A stretch of 14,549 nucleotides of DNA from Phocaeicola_A sp963652075 (GTDB lineage: Bacteria; Bacteroidota; Bacteroidia; Bacteroidales; Bacteroidaceae). This document shows, one piece after another, positions 1 through 6,302 of this stretch. Numbering within the stretch: the first letter of the stretch is position 1; each line of letters begins with the position of its first letter. A program made the translations under genes and the position numbers. The stretch lies in the NCBI GenBank assembly GCA_963652075.1, contig CAVJRQ010000079.1, forward strand, positions 1 to 14,549, written 5' to 3'. Below the pieces are notes generated by a model, which had not been told where the DNA came from, did no database searches, and saw only the letters and a program-made list of their open reading frames with translations.

Positions 1-55
1 GTACTTACGATGGCTCACGTAAGTACTTACGTTGGCTTGGGTAAGTACTTACGTT
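1..55. repeat. Tandem 22-bp repeats containing palindromes (cut by window edge)
   Basis: Two complete 22-bp units (1-22 and 23-44) and a partial third (45-55) all begin GTACTTACG. The two full units differ at four positions. Each junction creates a palindrome: 17-32 is a perfect 16-bp one (ACGTAAGTACTTACGT) and 41-52 is a 12-bp one (GTAAGTACTTAC). The array starts at base 1, so its true length is unknown. It lies beyond the rplS terminator and overlaps no convincing gene. Function is unknown; it could be a repeated protein-binding site or a simple intergenic tandem repeat. Confidence 0.85.
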
Positions 56-80
56 CATCCTACAGTGCAAACCCCACTAA

Positions 81-123
81 ACATAATGAAGGCGAGCCGC
101 TCAGCGACCCGCCTTCATTATGT
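81..123 (-). terminator. Hairpin terminator downstream of rplS
   Basis: A perfect 14-bp inverted repeat (ACATAATGAAGGCG at 81-94, complement at 110-123) surrounds a 15-nt loop in which 98-100 can pair with 104-106. It starts about 18 bases past the rplS stop. On the minus strand the stem is followed by only a short T run (TTTAG), so termination strength is uncertain. Position and stem perfection make an rplS terminator the natural reading. Confidence 0.75.
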
Positions 124-141
124 AGGACAAAAGTGATAATC

Positions 142-492
142 TTAGTTAGCTCTTTTTTCCTGGATTCTGGCCTTCTTACCAGTGAGGGCACGCAAGTAGT
201 ACAACTTGGCGCGACGAACCTTACCGATTTTGTTCACTACGATGCTGTCGATGTTCGGTGACTCAATAGGGAAGATACGCTCAACACCTACCGTACCGGA
301 CATCTTGCGGACAGTGAAACGTTTTTTGTTTCCATGACCAGAGATACGGATAACTACACCACGATACAACTGTATACGCTCCTTAGTACCCTCAACGATT
401 CGGTATGCTACCGTAATTGTGTCACCGGCTTTGAATTTCGGGAACTCTTTACCCGTAGCAAATGCTTCTTCAGCAATTTTAATTAAATCCAT
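142..492 (-). CDS. rplS: 50S ribosomal protein L19
   Basis: This 116-residue protein has the full length of bacterial L19, a component of the large ribosomal subunit near the 30S-50S interface. Family motifs are clear: YRGVVI (residues 43-48), KKRFTVRKMS followed by GVERIFPIESP (about 56-79), and the C-terminal KVRRAKLYYLR...GKKARI (91-110). The reading frame can be extended four codons upstream to an ATG at 504, but MDLIKIAEEAF at 492 is the start expected for Bacteroidota L19. It is transcribed alone here, away from the trmD/rpsP genes that accompany it in many bacteria. A consensus promoter and a foldable leader lie upstream and a hairpin terminator downstream. Confidence 0.97.
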   Translation of the reverse strand: MDLIKIAEEAFATGKEFPKFKAGDTITVAYRIVEGTKERIQLYRGVVIRISGHGNKKRFTVRKMSGTVGVERIFPIESPNIDSIVVNKIGKVRRAKLYYLRALTGKKARIQEKRAN

Positions 493-525
493 TGTGTATA
501 ACATTAAATTGTTTATCGTTACTCA

Positions 526-565
526 CGCAACATACCAAGTTACCCTTCCTCTGGCAGCGATTGCG
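526..565 (-). promoter_or_regulatory. Candidate structured 5' leader of rplS mRNA
   Basis: Read on the minus strand, the transcript just after the predicted start can fold into a two-part stem. CGCAA (565-561) pairs with TTGCG (530-526), and TGCCA (556-552) pairs with TGGTA (537-533) with one G-U pair, closing a 14-nt loop. The hairpin sits within a few bases of the predicted RNA 5' end and about 34 bases before the L19 start codon. Autoregulatory leaders upstream of L19 genes are known in other bacteria, such as the Firmicutes L19 leader. The assignment here rests only on hand-found pairing. Confidence 0.35.
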
Positions 566-577
566 CGGAAAGCGGTG

Positions 578-609
578 CAAAGGAACACATTTTTTGGCAG
601 ACAGGCAAA
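578..609 (-). promoter_or_regulatory. Promoter of rplS
   Basis: On the minus strand, TTTG (609-606), a 20-bp spacer and TTCCTTTG (585-578) match the Bacteroidota housekeeping promoter TTTG-N19-21-TAnnTTTG with one mismatch in the -7 box. Transcription would begin near 571, giving a leader of about 80 nt that contains the hairpin described above. Confidence 0.6.
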
Positions 610-680
610 CGATGAACCTCTTTTATTTCCCAACGGAGCGTTTTTCCGGCAAATTCCGAGGTCTGTTCCCGTATTTATCC

Positions 681-688
681 TAACTTTG
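681..688 (+). promoter_or_regulatory. -7 promoter element for the 5'-nucleotidase gene pair
   Basis: TAACTTTG is an exact match to the Bacteroidota -7 box TAnnTTTG, placed 25 bases before the ATG at 714. No good TTTG -33 element was found at the usual spacing. It is divergent from the rplS promoter. Confidence 0.55.
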
Positions 689-713
689 TTTCCCCGAATC
701 AACAATACACGGC

Positions 714-1499
714 ATGATTGGAACAAGAACGATACTGTTGGCTCTGACGGTGAGCGCGAGTGCCTGCGCAAGTTGCCACAGGGACACGACGGCAAGCATA
801 GCGAACTACAAGATTGTCTCCGCGGCAGGCGAGCCCGAGGCGATGGACGACCGATGGGACGCGACACCCGACGCAAAGGCTAAGGAGTTGCTGGCGACCT
901 ACCGGACGAAAGTGGACAGTGTCATGGCATTGGCTTGCGGAACTTCGGACGTGTCCATGGAGCCGATGAAGCCGGAGAGCGCCCTCTCCAATTGGATTGC
1001 GGACATACTGCGAGAGGCTTCGCTCCATCACGCCGGGCACGAAGCCGATGTGGCGGTTTTCAATATTGGAGCCATCCGCCAGGCGATAACCAAAGGGGAG
1101 GTGACGTATGGAAACTTCTATCAGCTATTGCCCTTCGACAATGCCTGTTTTGTGGTGACACTGACGGGGAAACAGCTGAAACAGCTCTTCCGTGAGATGG
1201 CTACGGCAGGCGGTGAGGCCGTGAGTGGCGCACGCATCACGGCAGCGGCGGACAAGACATTGCTGACAGCTACGGTTGGCGATAAAGAGATTGACGAGGA
1301 TGCCAATTACCGGGTAGCCACCACCGACTATGTGGCCGAAGGCAATGGCGGATTGGTCACGATGAAAGAGGCTGTCGACCGCTACGAGATGGGGACGGAC
1401 CTGCGGTCGTTGGTGATTGACCACGTGAAGTCGCTCACCCAACGGGGCGAGGCCATACACGGAGAAAAGGACGGACGGTTCATCATCCTTACAGAGTAG
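714..1499 (+). CDS. 5'-nucleotidase C-terminal domain protein (substrate-binding half of a split UshA-like enzyme)
   Basis: This 261-residue protein consists of an export signal plus one 5'-nucleotidase C-terminal domain (Pfam 5_nucleotid_C type). The N-terminus has a hydrophobic stretch (7-17) and cysteines at 18 and 21. These could be lipoprotein modification sites, but neither has a classic lipobox. Family motifs are ESALSNWIADILRE (88-101), the FNIGAIRQAI...GEVTYGNFYQLLPF block (116-141) and GNGG (210-213). In UshA and related enzymes this domain holds the nucleoside-binding pocket but no metals. The metal-binding half is encoded separately by the next gene, 41 bases downstream, so the two products probably work as partners in the periplasm or at the cell surface. 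Partnership is inferred from gene order and domain complementarity. Start chosen at ATG 714, just after the -7 element. Confidence 0.88.
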   Translation: MIGTRTILLALTVSASACASCHRDTTASIANYKIVSAAGEPEAMDDRWDATPDAKAKELLATYRTKVDSVMALACGTSDVSMEPMKPESALSNWIADILREASLHHAGHEADVAVFNIGAIRQAITKGEVTYGNFYQLLPFDNACFVVTLTGKQLKQLFREMATAGGEAVSGARITAAADKTLLTATVGDKEIDEDANYRVATTDYVAEGNGGLVTMKEAVDRYEMGTDLRSLVIDHVKSLTQRGEAIHGEKDGRFIILTE

Positions 1500-1540
1500 G
1501 AGCAACCGGGAACCGTAACGACAAGCAGAGACAAGAACAA

Positions 1541-2419
1541 ATGAAGATGAAAACATACACCTATATATTATATACCCTGAAGCGGGGATTCATGCTGGGA
1601 GCGATGCTGGCAATGGCAGCCACTTCCCTGTTGGCACAGGGCGAGGTGACGCTCCACCTGTTTCACACCAGCGACACACATAGCCAGATAGAACCATTCA
1701 GCACCGACTATGCCGACAAGCTGCAGGCCGGAAAGGGCGGCGCTGTCCGAAGGGCGACTTACGTCGAACGGATGCGCCAGCAGTATCCAGACATGTTGTT
1801 GTTGGACAGCGGCGACTTCTCGCAAGGGTCGCTCTACTATACGCTCTTCAAGGGGGACGTGGAGGTGGAGCTGATGAACCTGATGGGTTACGATGCCTGC
1901 ACGATAGGAAACCATGAGTTCGACAAGGGAGTAGAGAACCTGGCACGGCTCTGCCGTAAAGCGAAATTCCCCGTCGTCTGCGCCAACTACCGTGTAGAGG
2001 GGACGGCACTGGAAGGGTTAGTGAAGCCCTACGCCATCATCCAACGTGCCGGACTGAAGATAGGCATCTTCGGCTTGTCACCCAACCCGGACGGTCTCAT
2101 TTTCAAGGATTGGTGCGAAGGCGTTGTCTACGAAGACCCCGTGCGGTGCGCCAACGAAGTGGCGGCTCTGCTGAAAGAGCAAGAGCGGTGCGACGTGGTC
2201 ATCTGCCTGTCGCACTTAGGTTGGCAAGGAACGATGGGCGACGAGGCGCTTATCCCCGCCACACGCAACATAGACATCGTGCTGGGCGGACACACGCACA
2301 CGTTCTTTGAGCAACCGCAAACCTACCGCAACGCAGACGGCAAGGAGGTTCTCCTGCAACATATTGGCAAACAGGGAACCTACGTGAGCAAGACGGTTCT
2401 GACGTTCCAAAGAGAATGA
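1541..2419 (+). CDS. Secreted metallophosphatase (catalytic half of a split 5'-nucleotidase/UshA)
   Basis: This 292-residue protein has a signal peptide (basic start, hydrophobic core about 17-31, likely cleavage after LLAQ or nearby) followed by a calcineurin-like metallophosphatase domain. The metal and catalytic motifs are intact: D45-x-H47 (SDTHS), G91-D92, G123-N-H125-E126, H225 (LSHLG) and G249-G-H251-T-H253. It ends soon after the metallophosphatase fold. The nucleotide-binding C-terminal domain that UshA carries in the same chain is missing and is supplied by the gene just upstream. Expected role: hydrolysis of extracytoplasmic nucleotides or UDP-sugars; exact substrate unknown. ATG at 1541 is used, with an ATG two codons later also possible. 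No clear terminator was seen between this gene and the ferredoxin promoter. Confidence 0.9.
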   Translation: MKMKTYTYILYTLKRGFMLGAMLAMAATSLLAQGEVTLHLFHTSDTHSQIEPFSTDYADKLQAGKGGAVRRATYVERMRQQYPDMLLLDSGDFSQGSLYYTLFKGDVEVELMNLMGYDACTIGNHEFDKGVENLARLCRKAKFPVVCANYRVEGTALEGLVKPYAIIQRAGLKIGIFGLSPNPDGLIFKDWCEGVVYEDPVRCANEVAALLKEQERCDVVICLSHLGWQGTMGDEALIPATRNIDIVLGGHTHTFFEQPQTYRNADGKEVLLQHIGKQGTYVSKTVLTFQRE

Positions 2420-2503
2420 GCCGAAACGACCGCTTTAATTTAGACATCATACAAATTGGGAACATTTTGGGGGTTCGGGGGTACAACGGATAGGTAAAAG
2501 GCT

Positions 2504-2511
2504 TACTTTTG
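2504..2511 (+). promoter_or_regulatory. -7 promoter element for the ferredoxin gene
   Basis: TACTTTTG matches TAnnTTTG exactly, 39 bases before the ferredoxin ATG. The leader that follows is A-rich, as is usual in this phylum. No properly spaced TTTG was found upstream. Confidence 0.5.
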
Positions 2512-2550
2512 CTCTCGAAAAATGTACTAACAACTTAAAAATAGAAAATT

Positions 2551-2718
2551 ATGGCTTACGTAATCAGCAGCGATTGCATCGCATGTGGAACTTGTATTGA
2601 CGAATGTCCGGTTGGAGCAATCAGCGAGGGTGATATCTACTCTATCAACCCGGAGATGTGTACGGAGTGTGGTACTTGTGCAGACGCATGTCCTAACGAG
2701 GCTATCCACTTGGGATAA
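2551..2718 (+). CDS. 2[4Fe-4S] ferredoxin
   Basis: This 55-residue protein consists almost entirely of two bacterial-type 4Fe-4S motifs. The first is C9-xx-C12-xx-C15-xxx-C19-P and the second is C37-xx-C40-xx-C43-xxx-C47-P. The length and spacing are those of clostridial-type ferredoxins, low-potential cytoplasmic electron carriers that serve oxidoreductases such as pyruvate:ferredoxin oxidoreductase in anaerobes. It begins at ATG 2551 (MAYVISSDC). It is a single-gene unit with its own -7 element and a strong terminator, so it is probably expressed independently of its neighbours. Its particular redox partners cannot be told from the window. Confidence 0.96.
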   Translation: MAYVISSDCIACGTCIDECPVGAISEGDIYSINPEMCTECGTCADACPNEAIHLG

Positions 2719-2746
2719 TCCACCACTCCTTAGATAAGACTTAAAC

Positions 2747-2777
2747 AAAAGGGCACGCTCACGGGCGTGCCCTTTTT
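2747..2777 (+). terminator. Rho-independent terminator after ferredoxin
   Basis: GGGCACGC (2751-2758) pairs perfectly with GCGTGCCC (2765-2772) around a 6-nt loop. Flanking AAAA (2747-2750) and the T run from 2773 extend the stem and supply the U-tract. It lies 28 bases after the ferredoxin stop and isolates that gene from queA. Confidence 0.92.
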
Positions 2778-2828
2778 GATTTCATTACAATCCTTCGCCG
2801 GACAAGCGGCATCTCGGCATAATATCAT

Positions 2829-2836
2829 TATCTTTG
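2829..2836 (+). promoter_or_regulatory. -7 promoter element for queA
   Basis: TATCTTTG is an exact TAnnTTTG match. Its last three bases are a TTG that could be misread as an upstream in-frame start for queA. Transcription should begin around 2843, so that TTG is not in the message and the ATG at 2861 is the real start. No -33 TTTG at normal spacing. Confidence 0.6.
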
Positions 2837-2860
2837 CACCCCGATAAATACCACTCCACA

Positions 2861-4078
2861 ATGACGGATACCAGAAACATCAAAATACGCGATTATAACT
2901 ACCCCTTGCCCGATGAACGCATCGCCAAGTTCCCTCTCCCCGTGCGCGACCAGTCGAAACTGTTGGTCTACCGGCACGGTGAAATCAGCGAAGACCACTT
3001 CTACAACCTACCGGACTACCTGCCCGGCAACGCACTGATGGTGTTCAACAATACCAAGGTGATTCAGGCGCGCCTCCTGTTCCACAAGGAGACAGGGGCA
3101 CAGATAGAGGTGTTCTGCCTGGAGCCGGTGGAACCGAACGACTACGTCCTGTCATTCCAACAGACCGGTCACTGCGCCTGGCTCTGCCTAATCGGGAATC
3201 TGAAGAAGTGGAAAGAGGGCACGCTGCACAAACGCTTCGTGATAGACGGCGAGGAGGTGACGCTGAACGCCACACGGGGAGCCTGTCACGGCACAAGCCA
3301 TTGGGTGGACTTCAGTTGGGACAACGACAAATTCACCTTTGCCGACATACTGGAACATGCCGGGGAACTGCCTATCCCTCCCTACCTGAACCGCAAGACA
3401 GAAGAGAGCGACAAGGAGACCTACCAGACCATCTACTCGAAAATAAAAGGGTCGGTGGCAGCGCCTACGGCCGGACTACACTTCACGGAGCGCGTGCTGG
3501 ATAGCCTGCGCAAGAAAGGCGTGGACATGGAGGAGCTGACACTGCACGTGGGAGCCGGCACCTTCAAGCCGGTGAAGAGCGAGGAGATTGCCGGACACGA
3601 GATGCACACGGAGTTCATCTCCGTTCACCGGCAAACCATCGAGAAGCTGATAGCCCACCAGGGGGAAGCCATTGCCGTGGGCACCACCTCGGTGCGCACG
3701 CTGGAGAGCCTCTACTACATAGGAGTGACCTTGACCAAACACCCCGACGCTACGGAAGAGGAGCTGCACGTAAGCCAATGGACTCCGTACGAGAGCGACA
3801 CGAAGATGAGCACCGTGGAGGCGCTGGAGCAGATTCGGCTCTACCTGCAACGCCATGAGCTGGAGACACTGGACACCAGTACGCAAATCATCATCGCACC
3901 GGGCTACGACTATCACATCGTGAAGGCGATGGTCACCAACTTCCACCAACCGCAGAGCACCCTGTTGCTACTCGTGTCGGCTTTCGTGAAGGGAGACTGG
4001 AAGAGCATATACCGCTATGCGCTGGGACACGACTTTCGGTTTCTCAGTTACGGCGACAGTTCGCTGCTCATTCCGTAG
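2861..4078 (+). CDS. queA: S-adenosylmethionine:tRNA ribosyltransferase-isomerase QueA
   Basis: This 405-residue enzyme of queuosine biosynthesis transfers and isomerises the ribosyl group of SAM onto 7-aminomethyl-7-deazaguanine in tRNA, making epoxyqueuosine. Recognisable blocks are FNNTKVIQARL (62-72), GELPIPPYL (168-176), YSKIKGSVAAPTAGLHFT (192-209), LHVGAGTFKPV (228-238), HEMHTEF (246-252), GTTSVRTLES (274-283) and VTNFHQPQSTLLLLVSAF (358-375). It is roughly 50 residues longer than E. coli QueA (356 aa). Most of the excess lies between TTSVRTLES and the IIAPGY motif (about 284-344). The start is ATG 2861, 25 bases after the -7 element. No other queuosine genes are nearby. Confidence 0.96.
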   Translation: MTDTRNIKIRDYNYPLPDERIAKFPLPVRDQSKLLVYRHGEISEDHFYNLPDYLPGNALMVFNNTKVIQARLLFHKETGAQIEVFCLEPVEPNDYVLSFQQTGHCAWLCLIGNLKKWKEGTLHKRFVIDGEEVTLNATRGACHGTSHWVDFSWDNDKFTFADILEHAGELPIPPYLNRKTEESDKETYQTIYSKIKGSVAAPTAGLHFTERVLDSLRKKGVDMEELTLHVGAGTFKPVKSEEIAGHEMHTEFISVHRQTIEKLIAHQGEAIAVGTTSVRTLESLYYIGVTLTKHPDATEEELHVSQWTPYESDTKMSTVEALEQIRLYLQRHELETLDTSTQIIIAPGYDYHIVKAMVTNFHQPQSTLLLLVSAFVKGDWKSIYRYALGHDFRFLSYGDSSLLIP

Positions 4079-4115
4079 CCTACGGCACGATTCTATTTCC
4101 AATGATGACCCCGGG

Positions 4116-4139
4116 CATAAATATGTCCATAAACATCTG
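4116..4139. promoter_or_regulatory. Possible operator: imperfect 12-bp direct repeat upstream of hutU
   Basis: Two adjacent 12-bp units begin CATAAA (4116-4127 CATAAATATGTC and 4128-4139 CATAAACATCTG). They lie about 45-70 bases upstream of the predicted hut transcription start, where an activator or repressor could bind. The repeat is short and imperfect, so chance is a real alternative. The rest of the queA-hutU gap shows no clear terminator. Confidence 0.2.
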
Positions 4140-4170
4140 TCAGTATACTATGGGAGTCAAAACGTTTCAT

Positions 4171-4178
4171 TAACTTTG
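4171..4178 (+). promoter_or_regulatory. -7 promoter element of the hut operon
   Basis: TAACTTTG matches TAnnTTTG exactly, 44 bases before the hutU ATG. A weak -33 candidate (TATG, 4149-4152) lies 18 bp upstream. The poor -33 match would fit a promoter that depends on an activator, but that is speculation. No other TAnnTTTG element was noticed in the short gaps inside the operon, so this probably serves all five hut genes. Confidence 0.55.
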
Positions 4179-4221
4179 CCGACGAACCTAATGGTTTGAC
4201 CTAAGCTAAATATCTAACGTT

Positions 4222-6222
4222 ATGACATTTACTCTTTCAAACGAATTGCCGGAGTATCCCACCTTCGTGGAGGGTATACGACGTGCTCCGGACAGAGGCT
4301 ACATGCTGACACCGGCACAGACGGCTACCGCACTGAAGAACGCGTTGCGTTACATTCCGGAATCACTACACGAGCAACTGGCTCCCGAGTTCATGGACGA
4401 GTTGCTGACACGAGGAAAAATCTACGGCTACCGCTTCCGCCCACAGGGAGACCTGAAAGCCAAGCCGATAGACCAATACAAAGGCAAGTGCATCGAGGGC
4501 AAGGCTTTCCAGGTGATGATTGACAACAACCTCTGCTTTGACATCGCCCTCTATCCGTACGAACTGGTGACCTATGGCGAGACGGGGCAGGTGTGCCAAA
4601 ACTGGATGCAGTACCGCCTCATCAAACAATACTTGGAGGAGCTGACCGACCAGCAGACGTTGGTGGTGGAGTCGGGACATCCGCTCGGGCTCTTCAAGTC
4701 GAAACCCGAAGCGCCGCGCGTCATCATCACCAACTCGATGATGGTGGGTCTCTTCGACAACCTGAAAGACTGGGAGGTGGCGGCACAGATGGGCGTTGCC
4801 AACTACGGGCAGATGACCGCCGGAGGGTGGATGTACATCGGCCCGCAAGGTATCGTACACGGTACGTTCAACACCATCCTGAATGCCGGACGGCTGAAGT
4901 TGGGCATTCCGCAGGACAAGGATTTACGTGGACACCTGTTCGTTTCATCCGGCTTGGGAGGCATGAGCGGCGCACAACCGAAGGCATCGGAGATAGCGGG
5001 TGCCACTGCCATCATCGCCGAGGTGGACGCTTCGCGCATCGAGACGCGTCACCGTCAAGGTTGGGTACAGTTTGTGACCGACGACCTGAAGGAGGCGTTT
5101 CGCCTGGCACACGAGAGCATGGAGCGGAAAGAGCCTCGTTCCATCGCCTATCACGGCAACATCGTGGATTTGCTGCAATATGCCATCGACCAACATATAC
5201 ACATCGAGCTGCTGAGCGACCAGACCTCTTGCCACGCCGTGTACGAGGGAGGTTACTGTCCTGCGGGCATCACGTTCGAAGAGCGTACCCGTCTGCTGAA
5301 GGAAGACCGCAAGGAGTTCTGCCGGTTGGTGGACGCTACGCTAAGAAGACATTTCGAGCTCATCAAGCGGTTGGTAGCGGACGGCACCTATTTCTTCGAC
5401 TACGGCAACTCGTTCATGAAAGCCATCTATGATGCCGGCGTGAAAGAGATTTCGCGCAACGGCATCGACGAGAAGGACGGGTTCATCTGGCCTTCGTATG
5501 TGGAAGACATCATGGGGCCGCAGTTGTTCGACTACGGCTATGGCCCGTTCCGTTGGGTTTGCCTGAGCGGCAAGCACGAAGACTTGATAAAGACCGACCA
5601 TGCCGCTATGGCCTGCATCGACCCCAACCGTCGCGGACAAGACTTGGACAACTGGATATGGATACGGGATGCCGAGAAGAACAATCTGGTGGTAGGCACG
5701 CAGGCACGCATCCTCTACCAAGACGCATTGGGACGCATGAACATCGCGTTGAAGTTCAACGAGATGGTACGCAACGGTGAGGTCGGCCCGATTATGTTGG
5801 GACGCGACCACCACGATGTGAGCGGCACGGACTCCCCGTTCCGGGAGACATCCAACATCAAGGACGGCAGCAACGTGATGGCCGACATGGCCGTGCAATG
5901 TTTCGCCGGCAACTGCGCACGCGGCATGAGCTTAGTGGCTCTGCACAACGGAGGCGGCGTGGGCATCGGCAAAGCCATCAACGGAGGCTTCGGCATGGTG
6001 TGCGACGGCAGCGAGCGGGTGGACAACATCCTGCGATCGGCCATGCTGTGGGACGTGATGGGTGGCGTGGCACGCCGCTCATGGGCACGCAACCCGCACG
6101 CCATGGAGACCTCGGCAGAGTTCAACGAGACACACGCCGACGGCTACCACATCACAATGCCCCATCTCGCCGATGAAGCGTTGATTGAGAAGACGCTGGC
6201 CGACAAAGGCATCAAGCAATAA
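4222..6222 (+). CDS. hutU: Urocanate hydratase (long form)
   Basis: This enzyme catalyses the second step of histidine degradation, converting urocanate to 4-imidazolone-5-propionate with tightly bound NAD+ as an electrophilic cofactor. Family blocks are YGQMTAGGWMYIGPQGI (195-211), the glycine-rich GLGGMSGAQP (244-253), and GPFRWVCLSG (441-450). At 666 residues it is about 110 longer than the 557-aa Pseudomonas form and close in size to the longer animal and Bacteroidota type. The extra length is spread through the chain. The residue before YGYGPFRW is Asp437, where short-form enzymes have a cysteine (Cys410 in P. putida); a cysteine occurs instead at 447. It is the first gene of the hut operon and is followed by a hairpin before ftcD. 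Confidence 0.96.
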   Translation: MTFTLSNELPEYPTFVEGIRRAPDRGYMLTPAQTATALKNALRYIPESLHEQLAPEFMDELLTRGKIYGYRFRPQGDLKAKPIDQYKGKCIEGKAFQVMIDNNLCFDIALYPYELVTYGETGQVCQNWMQYRLIKQYLEELTDQQTLVVESGHPLGLFKSKPEAPRVIITNSMMVGLFDNLKDWEVAAQMGVANYGQMTAGGWMYIGPQGIVHGTFNTILNAGRLKLGIPQDKDLRGHLFVSSGLGGMSGAQPKASEIAGATAIIAEVDASRIETRHRQGWVQFVTDDLKEAFRLAHESMERKEPRSIAYHGNIVDLLQYAIDQHIHIELLSDQTSCHAVYEGGYCPAGITFEERTRLLKEDRKEFCRLVDATLRRHFELIKRLVADGTYFFDYGNSFMKAIYDAGVKEISRNGIDEKDGFIWPSYVEDIMGPQLFDYGYGPFRWVCLSGKHEDLIKTDHAAMACIDPNRRGQDLDNWIWIRDAEKNNLVVGTQARILYQDALGRMNIALKFNEMVRNGEVGPIMLGRDHHDVSGTDSPFRETSNIKDGSNVMADMAVQCFAGNCARGMSLVALHNGGGVGIGKAINGGFGMVCDGSERVDNILRSAMLWDVMGGVARRSWARNPHAMETSAEFNETHADGYHITMPHLADEALIEKTLADKGIKQ

Positions 6223-6234
6223 GAAACCCCGGGA

Positions 6235-6264
6235 TTCCGCACGCTCCGGCAAGGGCGTGCGGAA
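6235..6264 (+). other. Intercistronic stem-loop between hutU and ftcD
   Basis: TTCCGCACGC (6235-6244) pairs perfectly over 10 bp with GCGTGCGGAA (6255-6264) around a 10-nt loop. It begins 12 bases after the hutU stop. The sequence after it (CTTTACCC) lacks a real U-tract, so it is more likely a partial terminator, or an RNA processing or stability element, than a full stop. This would let hutU mRNA accumulate differently from the downstream genes. Confidence 0.65.
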
Positions 6265-6302
6265 CTTTACCCAACCTTAACGTATAAAACAATCCGTAAC
6301 CT

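Noticed and set aside
4593..5432. Long 279-codon plus-strand frame inside hutU
   Set aside because: Shadow frame of a high-GC coding region; the translation is arginine-rich and without domain signals, while the hutU frame is complete.
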